NCBI GenBank assembly: GCA_021808875.1 | Contig: JAKBAU010000005.1 | Span: 1-44,675 of the forward strand | Origin: Pseudomonadota bacterium | GTDB taxonomy: Bacteria; Pseudomonadota; Alphaproteobacteria; Micropepsales; Micropepsaceae | Direction of reading: 5' to 3' | Length of the DNA: 44,675 nt | Shown here: one piece after another, positions 1-8,396 of the stretch | Numbering within the stretch: the stretch's first letter is position 1 | Layout: every line of letters starts with the position of its first letter | Notes under the pieces: generated by a model | The model's database searches: none | What the model was told of the DNA's origin: nothing | The model's input: only the letters and a program-made list of their open reading frames with translations | Position numbers and translations under genes: made by a program

Positions 1-188
1 CGTCCAGCCTCTGTCAGCCGCACACCACCGGCGTCGCGCTCGAACAGGGAAACGCCGAGCTTATCCTCCAGCTCCCGGACCCGCCGGCTGACCGCCGACT
101 GGCGGATACCAAGAACCTGCGCCGCACGGCTAAAGCTGAGATGCTCGGCCACCAGGAGCGCTTGAGAGATCGACGCAAGTTTAACCAT
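1..188 (-). CDS. LysR-family transcriptional regulator, 5' end only (runs off left edge)
   Basis: Only the first 62 codons are in the window. They encode a typical LysR N-terminal winged helix-turn-helix, with the recognition-helix stretch RAAQVLGIRQSAVSRRV followed by LEDKLGVSLFER. The ATG at 188 is supported because the second LysR gene at 17755 starts at the same codon and the two proteins align from the first residue. By hand alignment the shared 188 bp are about 86% identical, and similarity continues weakly for about 90 bp upstream of both starts. In this ICE family a LysR gene sits convergent to DUF2274 and the trb operon, so another trb region may lie just left of the window. The effector and targets are unknown. 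Confidence 0.85.
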   Translation of the reverse strand, partial: MVKLASISQALLVAEHLSFSRAAQVLGIRQSAVSRRVRELEDKLGVSLFERDAGGVRLTEAG

Positions 189-446
189 GCACGAGCCTCC
201 AGACAGACTCCTGCGGACAGGTGCTGTGGAGGTAGTTTGGCATAGACAATTTGGCAAAACGGCGGCGATCTTCGTCGCCTTGATAAATCGAGCGGAGTTC
301 TCCCCAACTGCCAGCGCTTTGAAATGAGCCTCGCCGCAGGCGATCGTGGCGGCCTCGCTGTTGAGCAGGTCGTCGACGAACAGGCTGCATTTGGTCTCTG
401 AAACGAAAGAAATCCGCCCTCCAATCCGATCGTGCCATCACTCCGT
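189..446. other. Intergenic region between LysR start and integrase stop
   Basis: This 258-bp gap holds the LysR promoter region. Read on the minus strand, roughly 189-285 resembles the sequence before the second LysR gene (about 17665-17754), sharing the block ATCGCCGCCGTTTTGCC and the block GTCTGGAG close to the start. A further 18-bp match, ATCAAGGCGACGAAGATC, occurs here near 270-287 (minus strand) and at about 17526-17543. This supports common ancestry of the two flanks. I see no convincing open reading frame. Confidence 0.5.
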
Positions 447-1733
447 TCAGGCGGCTATTGACGTTGCAACAGGCTTCTTGGAAGTCCTTTTCCGGCGCAA
501 AGACGCTGCAGAACCGTCTAGCATTTGTGCGATCTCAGCGGAGACGCGATCTGCCGCCACCACGAGTGCCGTATCAAGATGGATGTAACCTTGGGTTACC
601 CCCCGAGCCGAATGACCGAGCAAACCCGCAATGGTCAGTTCGGAAAAGCCGAGATCACCAGCGACACTAGCAAAAGTATGTCGGAGGACATGAGGTGTCA
701 CATCCTCAACCTTCGCCTTCGCGCACACGCGATCGAGAACGCGAACCACACCAATGAAGTGGCCGTCTCCCCAATCGGCAGGAAAGACGAACGGCGAACC
801 TTCACGAACCGGCAGGATCCCCACGCAGTCCATCGCAGCTTCGCCAAGCACGCGGACCTGCGCACCACTCTTGGTGTCAGGGAAGCGGATGCAATGTTCC
901 TTTCGACTGAACCAACGCCGCTCCAGCCCCAACGCTTCCATCCGCCGAAACCCCGTCAACAGCATCAGACGGATGGCCGCCAATCCCGTCGGATGCTCAC
1001 CTTCCGAAGCGGCTTCGCGCATCACCTGTCCAAGATGACGGAGTTCGTTATCACTCAATCGGCGTTGCCGTCTCTCGCCAGCGAGTTGCCGAACGCCTTC
1101 CGCCGGATTTCCTGCGATGACCTTCAGGCGAGCGGCGTGACCGAGCAGGCTCCGCAAGGTTCCGACCGTGCGGCTGGCGACGCCGGCGCCGCCCGTCGCC
1201 CTACCACCGCGGCCTTTCCGGCCACGAGCCGATTTGCCCGCCGCGATATCCGCCTGCATGCCTTCGATGTCGCGTATGGTGAGGCCACTCACCATGCGCG
1301 ACCCCAGCAACGGCTTGATGTGGGTCTCGATCCGGCTCCTATCCATATGGAGCGTCGATGCCTTGATCGGCCGGCGATTTCGGCCGAGGATGCGACCACC
1401 TTCAGCTTGGTCGAGATACCAATTGCACACCTCGCTCACCGTCATACCGGCACGCGCAGTATGACGGTCGGCCGAGGGATCTTCACCTTCGGCAACCGCA
1501 GTCAGCTTCTTTCGGGCAAGGTCTCGCGCAGCTTCCGGCGTTAGCGCCCCGTGCTGACCGAGGACCAGGCGTCGCGTTCGGCCCTCGGCATTTCGATATT
1601 GGATCAGGTAGCTCTTGACTCCGGATGGCTTCACCCGAACGCCGAAGCCTCTCAGTTCCGTGTCCCAGGCGAACACATCTTGATTGGCTTCCGCTTGAAG
1701 AGCATCGACCGTGCGTTTCATAATCTTGGCCAT
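447..1733 (-). CDS. Tyrosine recombinase / ICE integrase with DUF4102 arm-binding domain
   Basis: This 428-aa site-specific recombinase would integrate and excise an element at the 3' end of tRNA-Gly. The N-terminal ~90 residues form the arm-binding DUF4102 domain (VDALQAEANQDVFAWDTELRGFGVRVKP region, cut here by eye), residues ~98-220 the SAM-like core-binding domain, and ~225-400 the catalytic domain. The catalytic residues are visible: R263 in LLTGFRRMEAL, K288, H348 and R351 in TPHVLRHTF, H374 in LLGHSARG, and nucleophile Y383 in GYIHLD. The ATG at 1733 was chosen because a longer reading frame runs through the tRNA-Gly fragment and gives the spurious GEGIRTLDPNLGKV peptide typical of antisense tRNA. 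The gene lies beside the attachment scar and reads away from it. It may belong to an element extending left of the window. Confidence 0.9.
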   Translation of the reverse strand: MAKIMKRTVDALQAEANQDVFAWDTELRGFGVRVKPSGVKSYLIQYRNAEGRTRRLVLGQHGALTPEAARDLARKKLTAVAEGEDPSADRHTARAGMTVSEVCNWYLDQAEGGRILGRNRRPIKASTLHMDRSRIETHIKPLLGSRMVSGLTIRDIEGMQADIAAGKSARGRKGRGGRATGGAGVASRTVGTLRSLLGHAARLKVIAGNPAEGVRQLAGERRQRRLSDNELRHLGQVMREAASEGEHPTGLAAIRLMLLTGFRRMEALGLERRWFSRKEHCIRFPDTKSGAQVRVLGEAAMDCVGILPVREGSPFVFPADWGDGHFIGVVRVLDRVCAKAKVEDVTPHVLRHTFASVAGDLGFSELTIAGLLGHSARGVTQGYIHLDTALVVAADRVSAEIAQMLDGSAASLRRKRTSKKPVATSIAA

Positions 1734-1772
1734 AATCCGTTCCTGCTCTAACGTTCGACACTTGTTCCGTTT

Positions 1773-1811
1773 CTGCTTCCCCGGCTTTCCGGGTGGAGGC
1801 CGGGGAAGCAG
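1773..1811. repeat. Perfect 13-bp inverted repeat upstream of the integrase
   Basis: The arms CTGCTTCCCCGGC (1773-1785) and GCCGGGGAAGCAG (1799-1811) are exact reverse complements around a 13-bp spacer. The repeat lies 40 bp upstream of the integrase start and about 140 bp from the tRNA scar. It could be a regulator or recombination-protein binding site, or fold as an RNA hairpin in the integrase leader. No T-tract follows on the minus strand, so it is not an obvious terminator. Function is inferred from position only. Confidence 0.55.
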
Positions 1812-1951
1812 GGGGGAAGCACGAGAGGGGAAATCGCGGGGTATGTGGAGGATACGGCAGGGTAGGTCGGGAGCAATAAAAAGCCTTATGTGATAAAGGA
1901 TTAGCGGTCTCTGGGATAGAAAAAGAAACTCTGGCGTAAACCGCCTGAGGA

Positions 1952-1999
1952 CCTTGCCAAGGTTGGGGTCGAGGGTTCGAATCCCTTCGCCCGCTCCAG
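1952..1999 (+). other. Attachment-site scar: 3' fragment of tRNA-Gly(GCC)
   Basis: The sequence holds the anticodon arm with loop TTGCCAA (anticodon GCC at 1957-1959), the variable loop, a complete T-arm with GGTTCGAATCCC, the 3' acceptor strand CGCCCGCT and the encoded CCA. No D-arm or 5' acceptor strand precedes it, so this is a displaced 3' end and not a working tRNA gene. Integrases of several ICE families use the 3' end of tRNA-Gly(GCC), and the adjacent tyrosine recombinase fits that. The intact tRNA copy is not in the window. Confidence 0.88.
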
Positions 2000-2024
2000 A
2001 ATCTCTCAGAAATTTCAAACGGTT

Positions 2025-2051
2025 AAAAGCGGCCCTTCGGGGCCGTTTTTG
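2025..2051. terminator. Rho-independent terminator, bidirectional
   Basis: The stem CGGCCC (2031-2036) and GGGCCG (2041-2046) closes a TTCG tetraloop and is followed on the plus strand by TTTTT; AAAA precedes it, so it also reads as a terminator on the minus strand. It would have ended the original tRNA-Gly transcript and could stop leftward transcription from the defence operon, whose last gene ends at 2238. Confidence 0.8.
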
Positions 2052-2096
2052 CTTACACGGCCGCTTACAGTCGGCAATGTAAGCTCCTTGTAAGCA
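2052..2096. repeat. Four-copy GCTTACA dyad next to the attachment scar
   Basis: GCTTACA occurs at 2052-2058 and 2064-2070, and its reverse complement TGTAAGC at 2079-2085 and 2090-2096. The four copies are arranged almost symmetrically about position 2074. This looks like a multi-site protein-binding array, such as arm-type integrase sites or excisionase/regulator sites at an element end. The symmetry is seen; the function is inferred. Confidence 0.5.
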
Positions 2097-2237
2097 AGCG
2101 GTTGGAAAGCGCCGGATACGATGGTGCGGCCTCGGCACTGCCCATGCGGTGGTTCCTCGGACTGCAAGCGGGAACTCGTGCTGAGTGACAGCCACCACTT
2201 GGATGCTGCTGACCGGGGAAGCCGGCGATTTCAGGGG

Positions 2238-5200
2238 TCAGTCCTCCTCGAAGCCCTGGCTTGTGAACTTCAGGGTGCGGCTGTTCTCGGTCACCGTTCT
2301 GACGACGTTGTCCGGCGCGCCTGACGGTATTCTCGCCTCGATCTCGATTGTCACAGTGACCTCAGACCCCACCAAGCCGACAAGATGGGAGATAACCTCA
2401 TCGGCGATGCGGCCGGCATCACGGCCGACTCGAGCCGGATCGACGACCACGGTGCCATGAAAGCGATTCGGCGTTCGGGCAACCGGCTTACCTGGGGTGG
2501 GGTCACCGCCGGGGGCAACGGGTTCTCCGCCCGGTCGCTCCGCGGTCTCTCCACCGCTCGAAGGTCCCGGCTTCGGTGCTGCGTCGGCCGCTTGCTGTCG
2601 CACGGCGACATCTGGCTTAACTAGGACGCCGGCTAAGCTATCGACCGACGCGACGATTTGCTGGCCGCAGCGCAGGCCGCGATAACGCTGCGCTACATCA
2701 TCGAAGCTGTCAGCGTAGGCGAAAGACTCACTTTGCCACAGCAGTAGACTGAGCCCGTCCTGCACTGCCGCGGCGAGAACCTGGGAGTCTTTCAGCCGAG
2801 GTAGATACAGATATCGCGCGAAATCCTCTGCGAGCTGCTTGATCAGGACGTCATCGCCTCGCCAAAGTGGAATCCGGTCGAGCTCCATCCGCAAGCGGGT
2901 TCCGGCCAATGCCGGTACGAGAAGCTCCTCGTTGCGAAGCCGTTTGCTGGCGCGGACGGCAAGCGCGTCTTGGCCTGAGAGACGATAGGCGTGCCATTCG
3001 ACGGGAGATTGCGGGCTACTTTGCGCCGGAACCAAGAGCCACTGGTAGGTTTCAGGAAGCCGGGCGACAACAGCACCATCGGCAGACTTCAGCTGAGTTT
3101 CCGCTTGCTTCAACTGTTGAGGGTCGAGGTTCAGAGCTTCCTTTTCCAGGGTGATGGACTCCCAGGCGAGGTATCGGCGAACCGCTTCATCAAGATCCTG
3201 CAACCGCGTTTGGTCGACCGCCAGGAAGGTCAGCGTGTTCCTGAACAGTCGCGGCGCCGCACCGCGCGACTCCAGGATGGCTGTGGCTGCTGCTTGGGCT
3301 TTGTTCGTCGGATCCTTGCTGTAAGGGTGGTCGATGCTCAGCACCACCAGGCGGGCATCCATGTCGTCGGGGACATCAGCACCAGACTGTGGCAATGGAT
3401 GGATTCGGCGGAACTCACCGGCGGAACGCAGATCGAGCCGCAGCCGGCGATCAATTTCCTGCACGACCGCGTCCGGATTTCGCTTCAACTGTTCGGCACG
3501 ATCATCCGCGAGTTTGGTGACCGTCGGTTGCGTCGAGTACCAGTAGCGATTGCCGTCGTGATACAAATAGGTGGCGACCCCGCTCAAGCGTCGAAGGGCG
3601 TCGCCAAACACAGCCGGCGATTCCCCCGGCATGACGCAGCCGAGTTTAACGCGCCGGTCTTCCAGGCCTCGATGCGCCGCTTGCGTGAGCGGCGCCGAGC
3701 CTAGGTAGATAGCGCGCGCGACGCGCCGGCACGCCGCGAACTTGCCAAGGTTAGGTACTTCACCATCGAGCCGAAGCGGCAACGAGCTTGGACCATCCAC
3801 GTCCTTCTCGATAACGGGCACCCAGTTGTCCGAAAGATAACGCGTCAGCTCGAATTGGACCCGCGGATCATCGATCGAAATGTTCGCCGGCAGGATCATC
3901 GGGTTACGGTCGCCCTTCTCCCAAAGGCTGTGAATCACCGCGGCCATGAGGCGCAACACGCCGCGCGTGCGTTGGAATTTCACCAACGTCGACCAATCGG
4001 TGTAGAGCCGGTCGAAGATCTCAGGATGGATTGGATAGGCGGCCTTGAGCCGCTTTTCGTAGTCGGCATCGCGGCACTCAGGCGGGAATTCCTGATGTTG
4101 CGTCCGGTAGAGGTCCGCGAAGGCGCGCGCCACCACGTCGCGGTCTTTGAATTGCGCCGGATCGGCCATCGGCTCGAACAGCCGTCGCCGCACAATCTCG
4201 AAGCCTTCCTCGGCGCTGGCCGGCCGCCAAGAAGATTCGACGCGGCCGACAACATTGCGGAGCCGATCAAGCGCCTCGCGTCCGCGTTGACCGCCTACTT
4301 CGACATCGTCGGCTTTCGTGTGAGGCGAGCCCGACGTATCCGAGGCGGGAAGGCTGATCACCAGCAGACAGTTGTTCGCCAGCTTCGCCGACTCGGTGAG
4401 AACCTGGGCGAAAGTGAACTGGGTTTCGAATCCGCCCGCTGGCAAGTCGGATTGATCGTGGAGTTGGCGTGCATAGGCAACCCACTCATCGATCAAAATC
4501 AGGCAAGGCCCGTATTCAACGAACAGCTCGCGCAGGACGTCGCCAGGGCTGGTCGCCTTCTCGTCGTCAGCCTGGATCCGTGCAAACGCCTTCTTGCCGC
4601 CAAGTTGCCAGGCCAGTTCACCCCAGAGCGTGCGCACGACCGTGCCATCAGCTTTCGTTGAAGGATTGCCAGGTGAGATCTTATTGCCCACCAGCACCGC
4701 GCGCTTCACGGTTGGAAGCTTGGTGGCCCCGGCCTCGTTCATCACCGTGTCGATGCCGGCGAGCTCCGTTGGAGCGATACCCGAAAACAGATGATAGAGC
4801 GCCAACATCGAGTGCGTTTTGCCGCCGCCGAAGTTGGTTTGAAGTTGCACAACAGGGTCGGCGCCCTTGCCCGACAGCCGCTGCACGGCGCCAACCAGCA
4901 TGCCCCTGAGACTCTCAGTCAGGTATGTGCGACGGAAAAACTCGACCGGGTTCTTATATTCGTCAGTCCCTTCGCCAAGATGAACCTGCCACAGATCGGC
5001 TGCGAATTCGGCTTGTTGGTAACGGCCGCTGGCGACGTCCTTGTGTGGTGTCACGACCTCGCGCCAAGGCTTCAGGCTTCCCGTCACTTGGCTCTCGATG
5101 GCGGTTCCGGCGCTCTTCCGCTTTTCACTCCGCATCTGTTCATCGAAGATCAGCCGGCGCAGTTCCATTTTCATCTTTCCGACTTCGTCCGCCTGCGAGG

Positions 5201-5570
5201 CCGAAACGGCCGTGAGAAGCCGAGCAATTGAATCCAGTGCCCGGTCGGTATCATCACCGGAGAATGGCTCCTGATGCGCCCAGCGATTCCGATAGCCACG
5301 GACTTCACCGACGAGACCGCGCTCAGCCGGCCCAAGGGTCTTCCGGAACACATCGTTCCAGCCGTCCCACATGAGCTTCAACAGCAGCGCCGAATCCCAT
5401 TGTGTGATCGGCTTGTCGCGAACGATCGGGTCCTCGGCCATGGTCTGCACAGCCGGGACCGACTGGCCGTTCTTCATGGCGCTCTTGACTTCACGCTCGA
5501 CGAACGGCGCTAAGCCGGCTTTGAGAAGCTCCAGGGCTTTGCCAACGCGCTCCTGATTTGTGATCGCCAT
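2238..5570 (-). CDS. DUF499 AAA+ ATPase with N-terminal Swt1-type HEPN domain
   Basis: This 1110-aa protein is the last gene of the defence operon. Residues ~1-125 resemble the Swt1-family HEPN domain and hold RNRWAH (94-99), an intact Rx4H motif of HEPN ribonucleases. The DUF499 P-loop ATPase follows, with Walker A NFGGGKTHS (246-254) and Walker B CLILIDEW ending in D361-E362. A low-complexity Pro/Gly linker near residue 1000 leads to a ~90-residue C-terminal domain. DUF499 proteins are often encoded beside DUF1156 methyltransferases in defence regions, and here the gene starts 3 bp after the methyltransferase stop. I infer that the ATPase organises or moves the complex on DNA and that the HEPN part may be an RNA-cutting effector; catalysis is not shown by sequence alone. 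No T-rich terminator directly follows; the hairpin at 2025-2051 is about 190 bp downstream. Confidence 0.85.
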   Translation of the reverse strand: MAITNQERVGKALELLKAGLAPFVEREVKSAMKNGQSVPAVQTMAEDPIVRDKPITQWDSALLLKLMWDGWNDVFRKTLGPAERGLVGEVRGYRNRWAHQEPFSGDDTDRALDSIARLLTAVSASQADEVGKMKMELRRLIFDEQMRSEKRKSAGTAIESQVTGSLKPWREVVTPHKDVASGRYQQAEFAADLWQVHLGEGTDEYKNPVEFFRRTYLTESLRGMLVGAVQRLSGKGADPVVQLQTNFGGGKTHSMLALYHLFSGIAPTELAGIDTVMNEAGATKLPTVKRAVLVGNKISPGNPSTKADGTVVRTLWGELAWQLGGKKAFARIQADDEKATSPGDVLRELFVEYGPCLILIDEWVAYARQLHDQSDLPAGGFETQFTFAQVLTESAKLANNCLLVISLPASDTSGSPHTKADDVEVGGQRGREALDRLRNVVGRVESSWRPASAEEGFEIVRRRLFEPMADPAQFKDRDVVARAFADLYRTQHQEFPPECRDADYEKRLKAAYPIHPEIFDRLYTDWSTLVKFQRTRGVLRLMAAVIHSLWEKGDRNPMILPANISIDDPRVQFELTRYLSDNWVPVIEKDVDGPSSLPLRLDGEVPNLGKFAACRRVARAIYLGSAPLTQAAHRGLEDRRVKLGCVMPGESPAVFGDALRRLSGVATYLYHDGNRYWYSTQPTVTKLADDRAEQLKRNPDAVVQEIDRRLRLDLRSAGEFRRIHPLPQSGADVPDDMDARLVVLSIDHPYSKDPTNKAQAAATAILESRGAAPRLFRNTLTFLAVDQTRLQDLDEAVRRYLAWESITLEKEALNLDPQQLKQAETQLKSADGAVVARLPETYQWLLVPAQSSPQSPVEWHAYRLSGQDALAVRASKRLRNEELLVPALAGTRLRMELDRIPLWRGDDVLIKQLAEDFARYLYLPRLKDSQVLAAAVQDGLSLLLWQSESFAYADSFDDVAQRYRGLRCGQQIVASVDSLAGVLVKPDVAVRQQAADAAPKPGPSSGGETAERPGGEPVAPGGDPTPGKPVARTPNRFHGTVVVDPARVGRDAGRIADEVISHLVGLVGSEVTVTIEIEARIPSGAPDNVVRTVTENSRTLKFTSQGFEED

Positions 5571-5573
5571 GGG

Positions 5574-8396
5574 CTAAGCCCTCCCGAACATGTCAGGTTG
5601 CGTCGGAGGCGGCGCGATCCGTTCCTGGCGGGCTAGACGGGAAATTTCTGGCCATCCAAGAACGAGCGCGTTGTAACCGAGCGCCTCCTGAGGAAGCTTC
5701 TTTTTCTCGGAAACCTTGAACAGGCGGTATGCCAAGTCCCGTGCCAACTCCCCGTTGGATCCCAATTCGCGCAAGAGGGCAGACGTGACCTCATCACCGG
5801 CGCCTTGGTGGTGGTACACGCGCAGAAGGTGATGCGTCATCTCCCAGACTGTTAGACGACGATCGCTCTGGGGATCCCAATCTGCTGGCAGTTCGCTGGG
5901 CCGAAGCAAGCGCACTTTGCCCCCCTTTGAGACCACGATGCCCGCCAGCTGAAGCCCTGACACGGAAGTGACTTTTGCCTTGCTGAGTATCTCGGCGTCG
6001 CCGAAGTCCCCCTCCGAAAAGCCATATTGCTCGAACCACGCGATTGCCCATCGCGTGTCGAAGTCGAATTCGTCCTCCACCTCGGACAAAACCTCAGTCA
6101 ATGTTTGGTTTATGACATTGAGCGCAGTTCTTACAGACGTCGCCTTCCCGTTGCTCTCCAGAATGCGGCTGTAGCGCGAGTATATTGCCATGCCCGGGCC
6201 GAGAGCGGCCTGTGCGAAGTCTACGGGCGCGATGTTGCCCTGTTGCAGGTGCCGTAGGGCAGCGGGCAATGTACGTTTCAATTCCTGCCGGAACTGGGTA
6301 CTTGATATCTGTGGGGCATCGCCCGAGCGAGGCCGACAGGCGAGAACGATATACGAGGCCAACGCATTCGAGCTTAACGCGCGCATTCGCCAGCTGAAAG
6401 AGGCGCGCACAGGCCATGTTGCGGTGATCTGGAAGCCACTGGAAATAAGCGCCTCCAAGAGCGTCTCCCACCCAGTGGTAAGATCAACCGTCTTTGCGTC
6501 GTCGTCCTCAGAATCACCCGCCTCGTCATCCTGCCTGAAGGCATAGTAGACCGTGAGAGGAAAGCGGGGGTCCATCTCGGCCCGGAGAGCGCTGAACGCT
6601 TTCCTGAAGCCATCCTCGAAGTGCTCACGAGCTTTGCGTTTGTCGCCTTCAAACAGCTCCGGGGATGCGGTCAATTCCGGTTGTTTTGGCACCAGGACGG
6701 TCTGGAATATATCCTTATGCAGATGACCGATCGTACGTCGAAGCCAGACATAGAAAAAATCGGACAGAGCAGCGTACCCAATATTGTCATAGTAGGGCGG
6801 ATCGGTGCTTATTAGTATGTTCTTTGCGCCGTAGAATCCCGAAGCAGCGTCGTTTTGCTTCGCAGAAGCGGTGGCAGTTTTATTCGGCGCAATGGCCTCA
6901 ATACCATCTGCGCAAATATTAACTGCTGTGTGCCAACTTATCGCCTTGTCACCAAGAATGTTGGCCTCCGAATAATCCCAAAGCATTGGTATTGCCGCGC
7001 GCGAAAATATGAATATTGTTTGGTTTCCATTCCATCGACAAAATTTGTTATTGAATGAGGCGCATCGATCTAAAGCGAGGGCTAGGAATGTGGATACGGC
7101 AACTGCATATTGTGAGGCTTCATCCGACGCGAGCCCGACCAACAGGCCGTCTCGCTCAATTTCTTTGGTGACCTCGCGTATGCAATCGCTAAGCTTTGTT
7201 AGAGCGGTCAGCTGCCGGGAAGAAAACATCTCCCAGTGTTGGTGAATGCCATAGTTCTGAATCCGAAATCCCAGAGCCTCGACCGGAAGGTTTGTTTCCG
7301 GATAGTTATGCGGCACGGCCGATTTAGCGATACGTTCCTGTTCCGCGGTGGCTGCGAGATATTGGCGGCCTCGACCACCATCTGCTATCACGGCGACCAA
7401 AGTCTCGCCAATTTTGCCCCGCTGCCCCTCCTTTCTGATATAATCAAAAGGGATCGGGTCATCGCTGAGTAGGCAGCGAAATCCACCGCGACCGAGTTTG
7501 GTCCCCGCTCCTATTTTTTCGCGCTCGCCGACTCTTCCCTGTTTGACTTCAAACCTGAAGGTGCCGTTCGTTCGGTCTATTACTGGCTCAAGCCAGGCTT
7601 CGGCTCCCTTCTTGCTGGATAACCAGTACGAGTTCAGAAGTGGAACCTGCTTACCCTGTGATGCTGGATTGGGGCTCTCGACAGTTCGTGCCCAAATCCA
7701 TGTAATTACATCAGCTTCCTTACCGCCGACGTTGATAGGAAGCCGAATTTTTGGATAGAGCGGCCCAAGTTCCATCGCGGCTCTGTCTCGAATTACGTTA
7801 CCGTAGTAGCGCACGTCCGCTGCCAGACCGTGTGAACCGCGCCAAGCTTCGCCACCACCCATCCGCCGCCGGTCGTTCGGGTTCACAGGTGGTTGGTCGG
7901 CCCATCGAGGCGCGAATTCAAGGTTGCACTTATTGAGTAATACGGCGACTGGGTTCAAATCACCGGCGTTTGCTTCAAAACCGAGGCGGTTCGCTTCCAA
8001 CGGGATCGAGCCACCACCGGCAAACGGGTCGAAAACCGCAGGCAACTGGCCGTCGCAGTGTTTGAGCATCTCAGCTTTGGCCTCGGCGTAGACCTCTGGT
8101 GCATCGTGCAGCTTCTTTCCCATCATCCGTCGCACGATGTCGAAGAGCCGTTCCCGCTCGGCGTTCTGCTCGTCTTCCGTAGGCCATTTCTCTGGGTGCG
8201 CTTCTGGATCATCGACGACCGAGGCAAACAGAATGGCGCGTGCGGTCGGTAGCGGTAGACGAGCCCACCAGTGGTGGATACCCTTCGGGTGCGGGCCGAT
8301 CCCGGGCATTTTGTCGTAAGCCGACGCGTCGTTGATCTCCGGTAGCGGCAGCGCCACCTCGATCAGTTTCTTTCTCGGACTATTGCTGACGGTCAT
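5574..8396 (-). CDS. DUF1156 adenine-specific DNA methyltransferase
   Basis: This 940-aa protein of the COG1743 type would methylate adenine at N6, marking host DNA. The DUF1156 region lies at the N-terminus (SPRKKLIEVALPLPEIN). The SAM-binding motif I is VFDPFAGGGSIPLE (D123 to about 134) and the catalytic motif IV is DPPY at 532-535, so both key motifs are intact. About 400 residues separate them, leaving room for a target-recognition region. The ATG at 8396 was chosen because it begins the conserved DUF1156 segment; an upstream extension would lie in the preceding gene. The gene overlaps the sacsin-like gene by 17 bp. Positions ~6700-7280 look visibly AT-richer than the flanks, suggesting a replaced internal segment. 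As I recall, the same methylase family occurs in type 3 BREX, but no PglZ or BrxC is encoded here. Confidence 0.92.
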   Translation of the reverse strand: MTVSNSPRKKLIEVALPLPEINDASAYDKMPGIGPHPKGIHHWWARLPLPTARAILFASVVDDPEAHPEKWPTEDEQNAERERLFDIVRRMMGKKLHDAPEVYAEAKAEMLKHCDGQLPAVFDPFAGGGSIPLEANRLGFEANAGDLNPVAVLLNKCNLEFAPRWADQPPVNPNDRRRMGGGEAWRGSHGLAADVRYYGNVIRDRAAMELGPLYPKIRLPINVGGKEADVITWIWARTVESPNPASQGKQVPLLNSYWLSSKKGAEAWLEPVIDRTNGTFRFEVKQGRVGEREKIGAGTKLGRGGFRCLLSDDPIPFDYIRKEGQRGKIGETLVAVIADGGRGRQYLAATAEQERIAKSAVPHNYPETNLPVEALGFRIQNYGIHQHWEMFSSRQLTALTKLSDCIREVTKEIERDGLLVGLASDEASQYAVAVSTFLALALDRCASFNNKFCRWNGNQTIFIFSRAAIPMLWDYSEANILGDKAISWHTAVNICADGIEAIAPNKTATASAKQNDAASGFYGAKNILISTDPPYYDNIGYAALSDFFYVWLRRTIGHLHKDIFQTVLVPKQPELTASPELFEGDKRKAREHFEDGFRKAFSALRAEMDPRFPLTVYYAFRQDDEAGDSEDDDAKTVDLTTGWETLLEALISSGFQITATWPVRASFSWRMRALSSNALASYIVLACRPRSGDAPQISSTQFRQELKRTLPAALRHLQQGNIAPVDFAQAALGPGMAIYSRYSRILESNGKATSVRTALNVINQTLTEVLSEVEDEFDFDTRWAIAWFEQYGFSEGDFGDAEILSKAKVTSVSGLQLAGIVVSKGGKVRLLRPSELPADWDPQSDRRLTVWEMTHHLLRVYHHQGAGDEVTSALLRELGSNGELARDLAYRLFKVSEKKKLPQEALGYNALVLGWPEISRLARQERIAPPPTQPDMFGRA

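Noticed and set aside
525..1544. 339-aa open frame on the plus strand
   Set aside because: It is antisense to the integrase, whose catalytic motifs are intact; no recognisable domain.
1921..1999. A complete tRNA-Gly gene
   Set aside because: The D-arm and 5' acceptor strand are missing; only 48 bp from the anticodon arm to CCA are present.
1734..2198. N-terminal extension of the integrase reading frame to 2198
   Set aside because: It runs antisense through the tRNA-Gly fragment and terminator and encodes a peptide known as an artefact of antisense tRNA; the ATG at 1733 begins the real domain.
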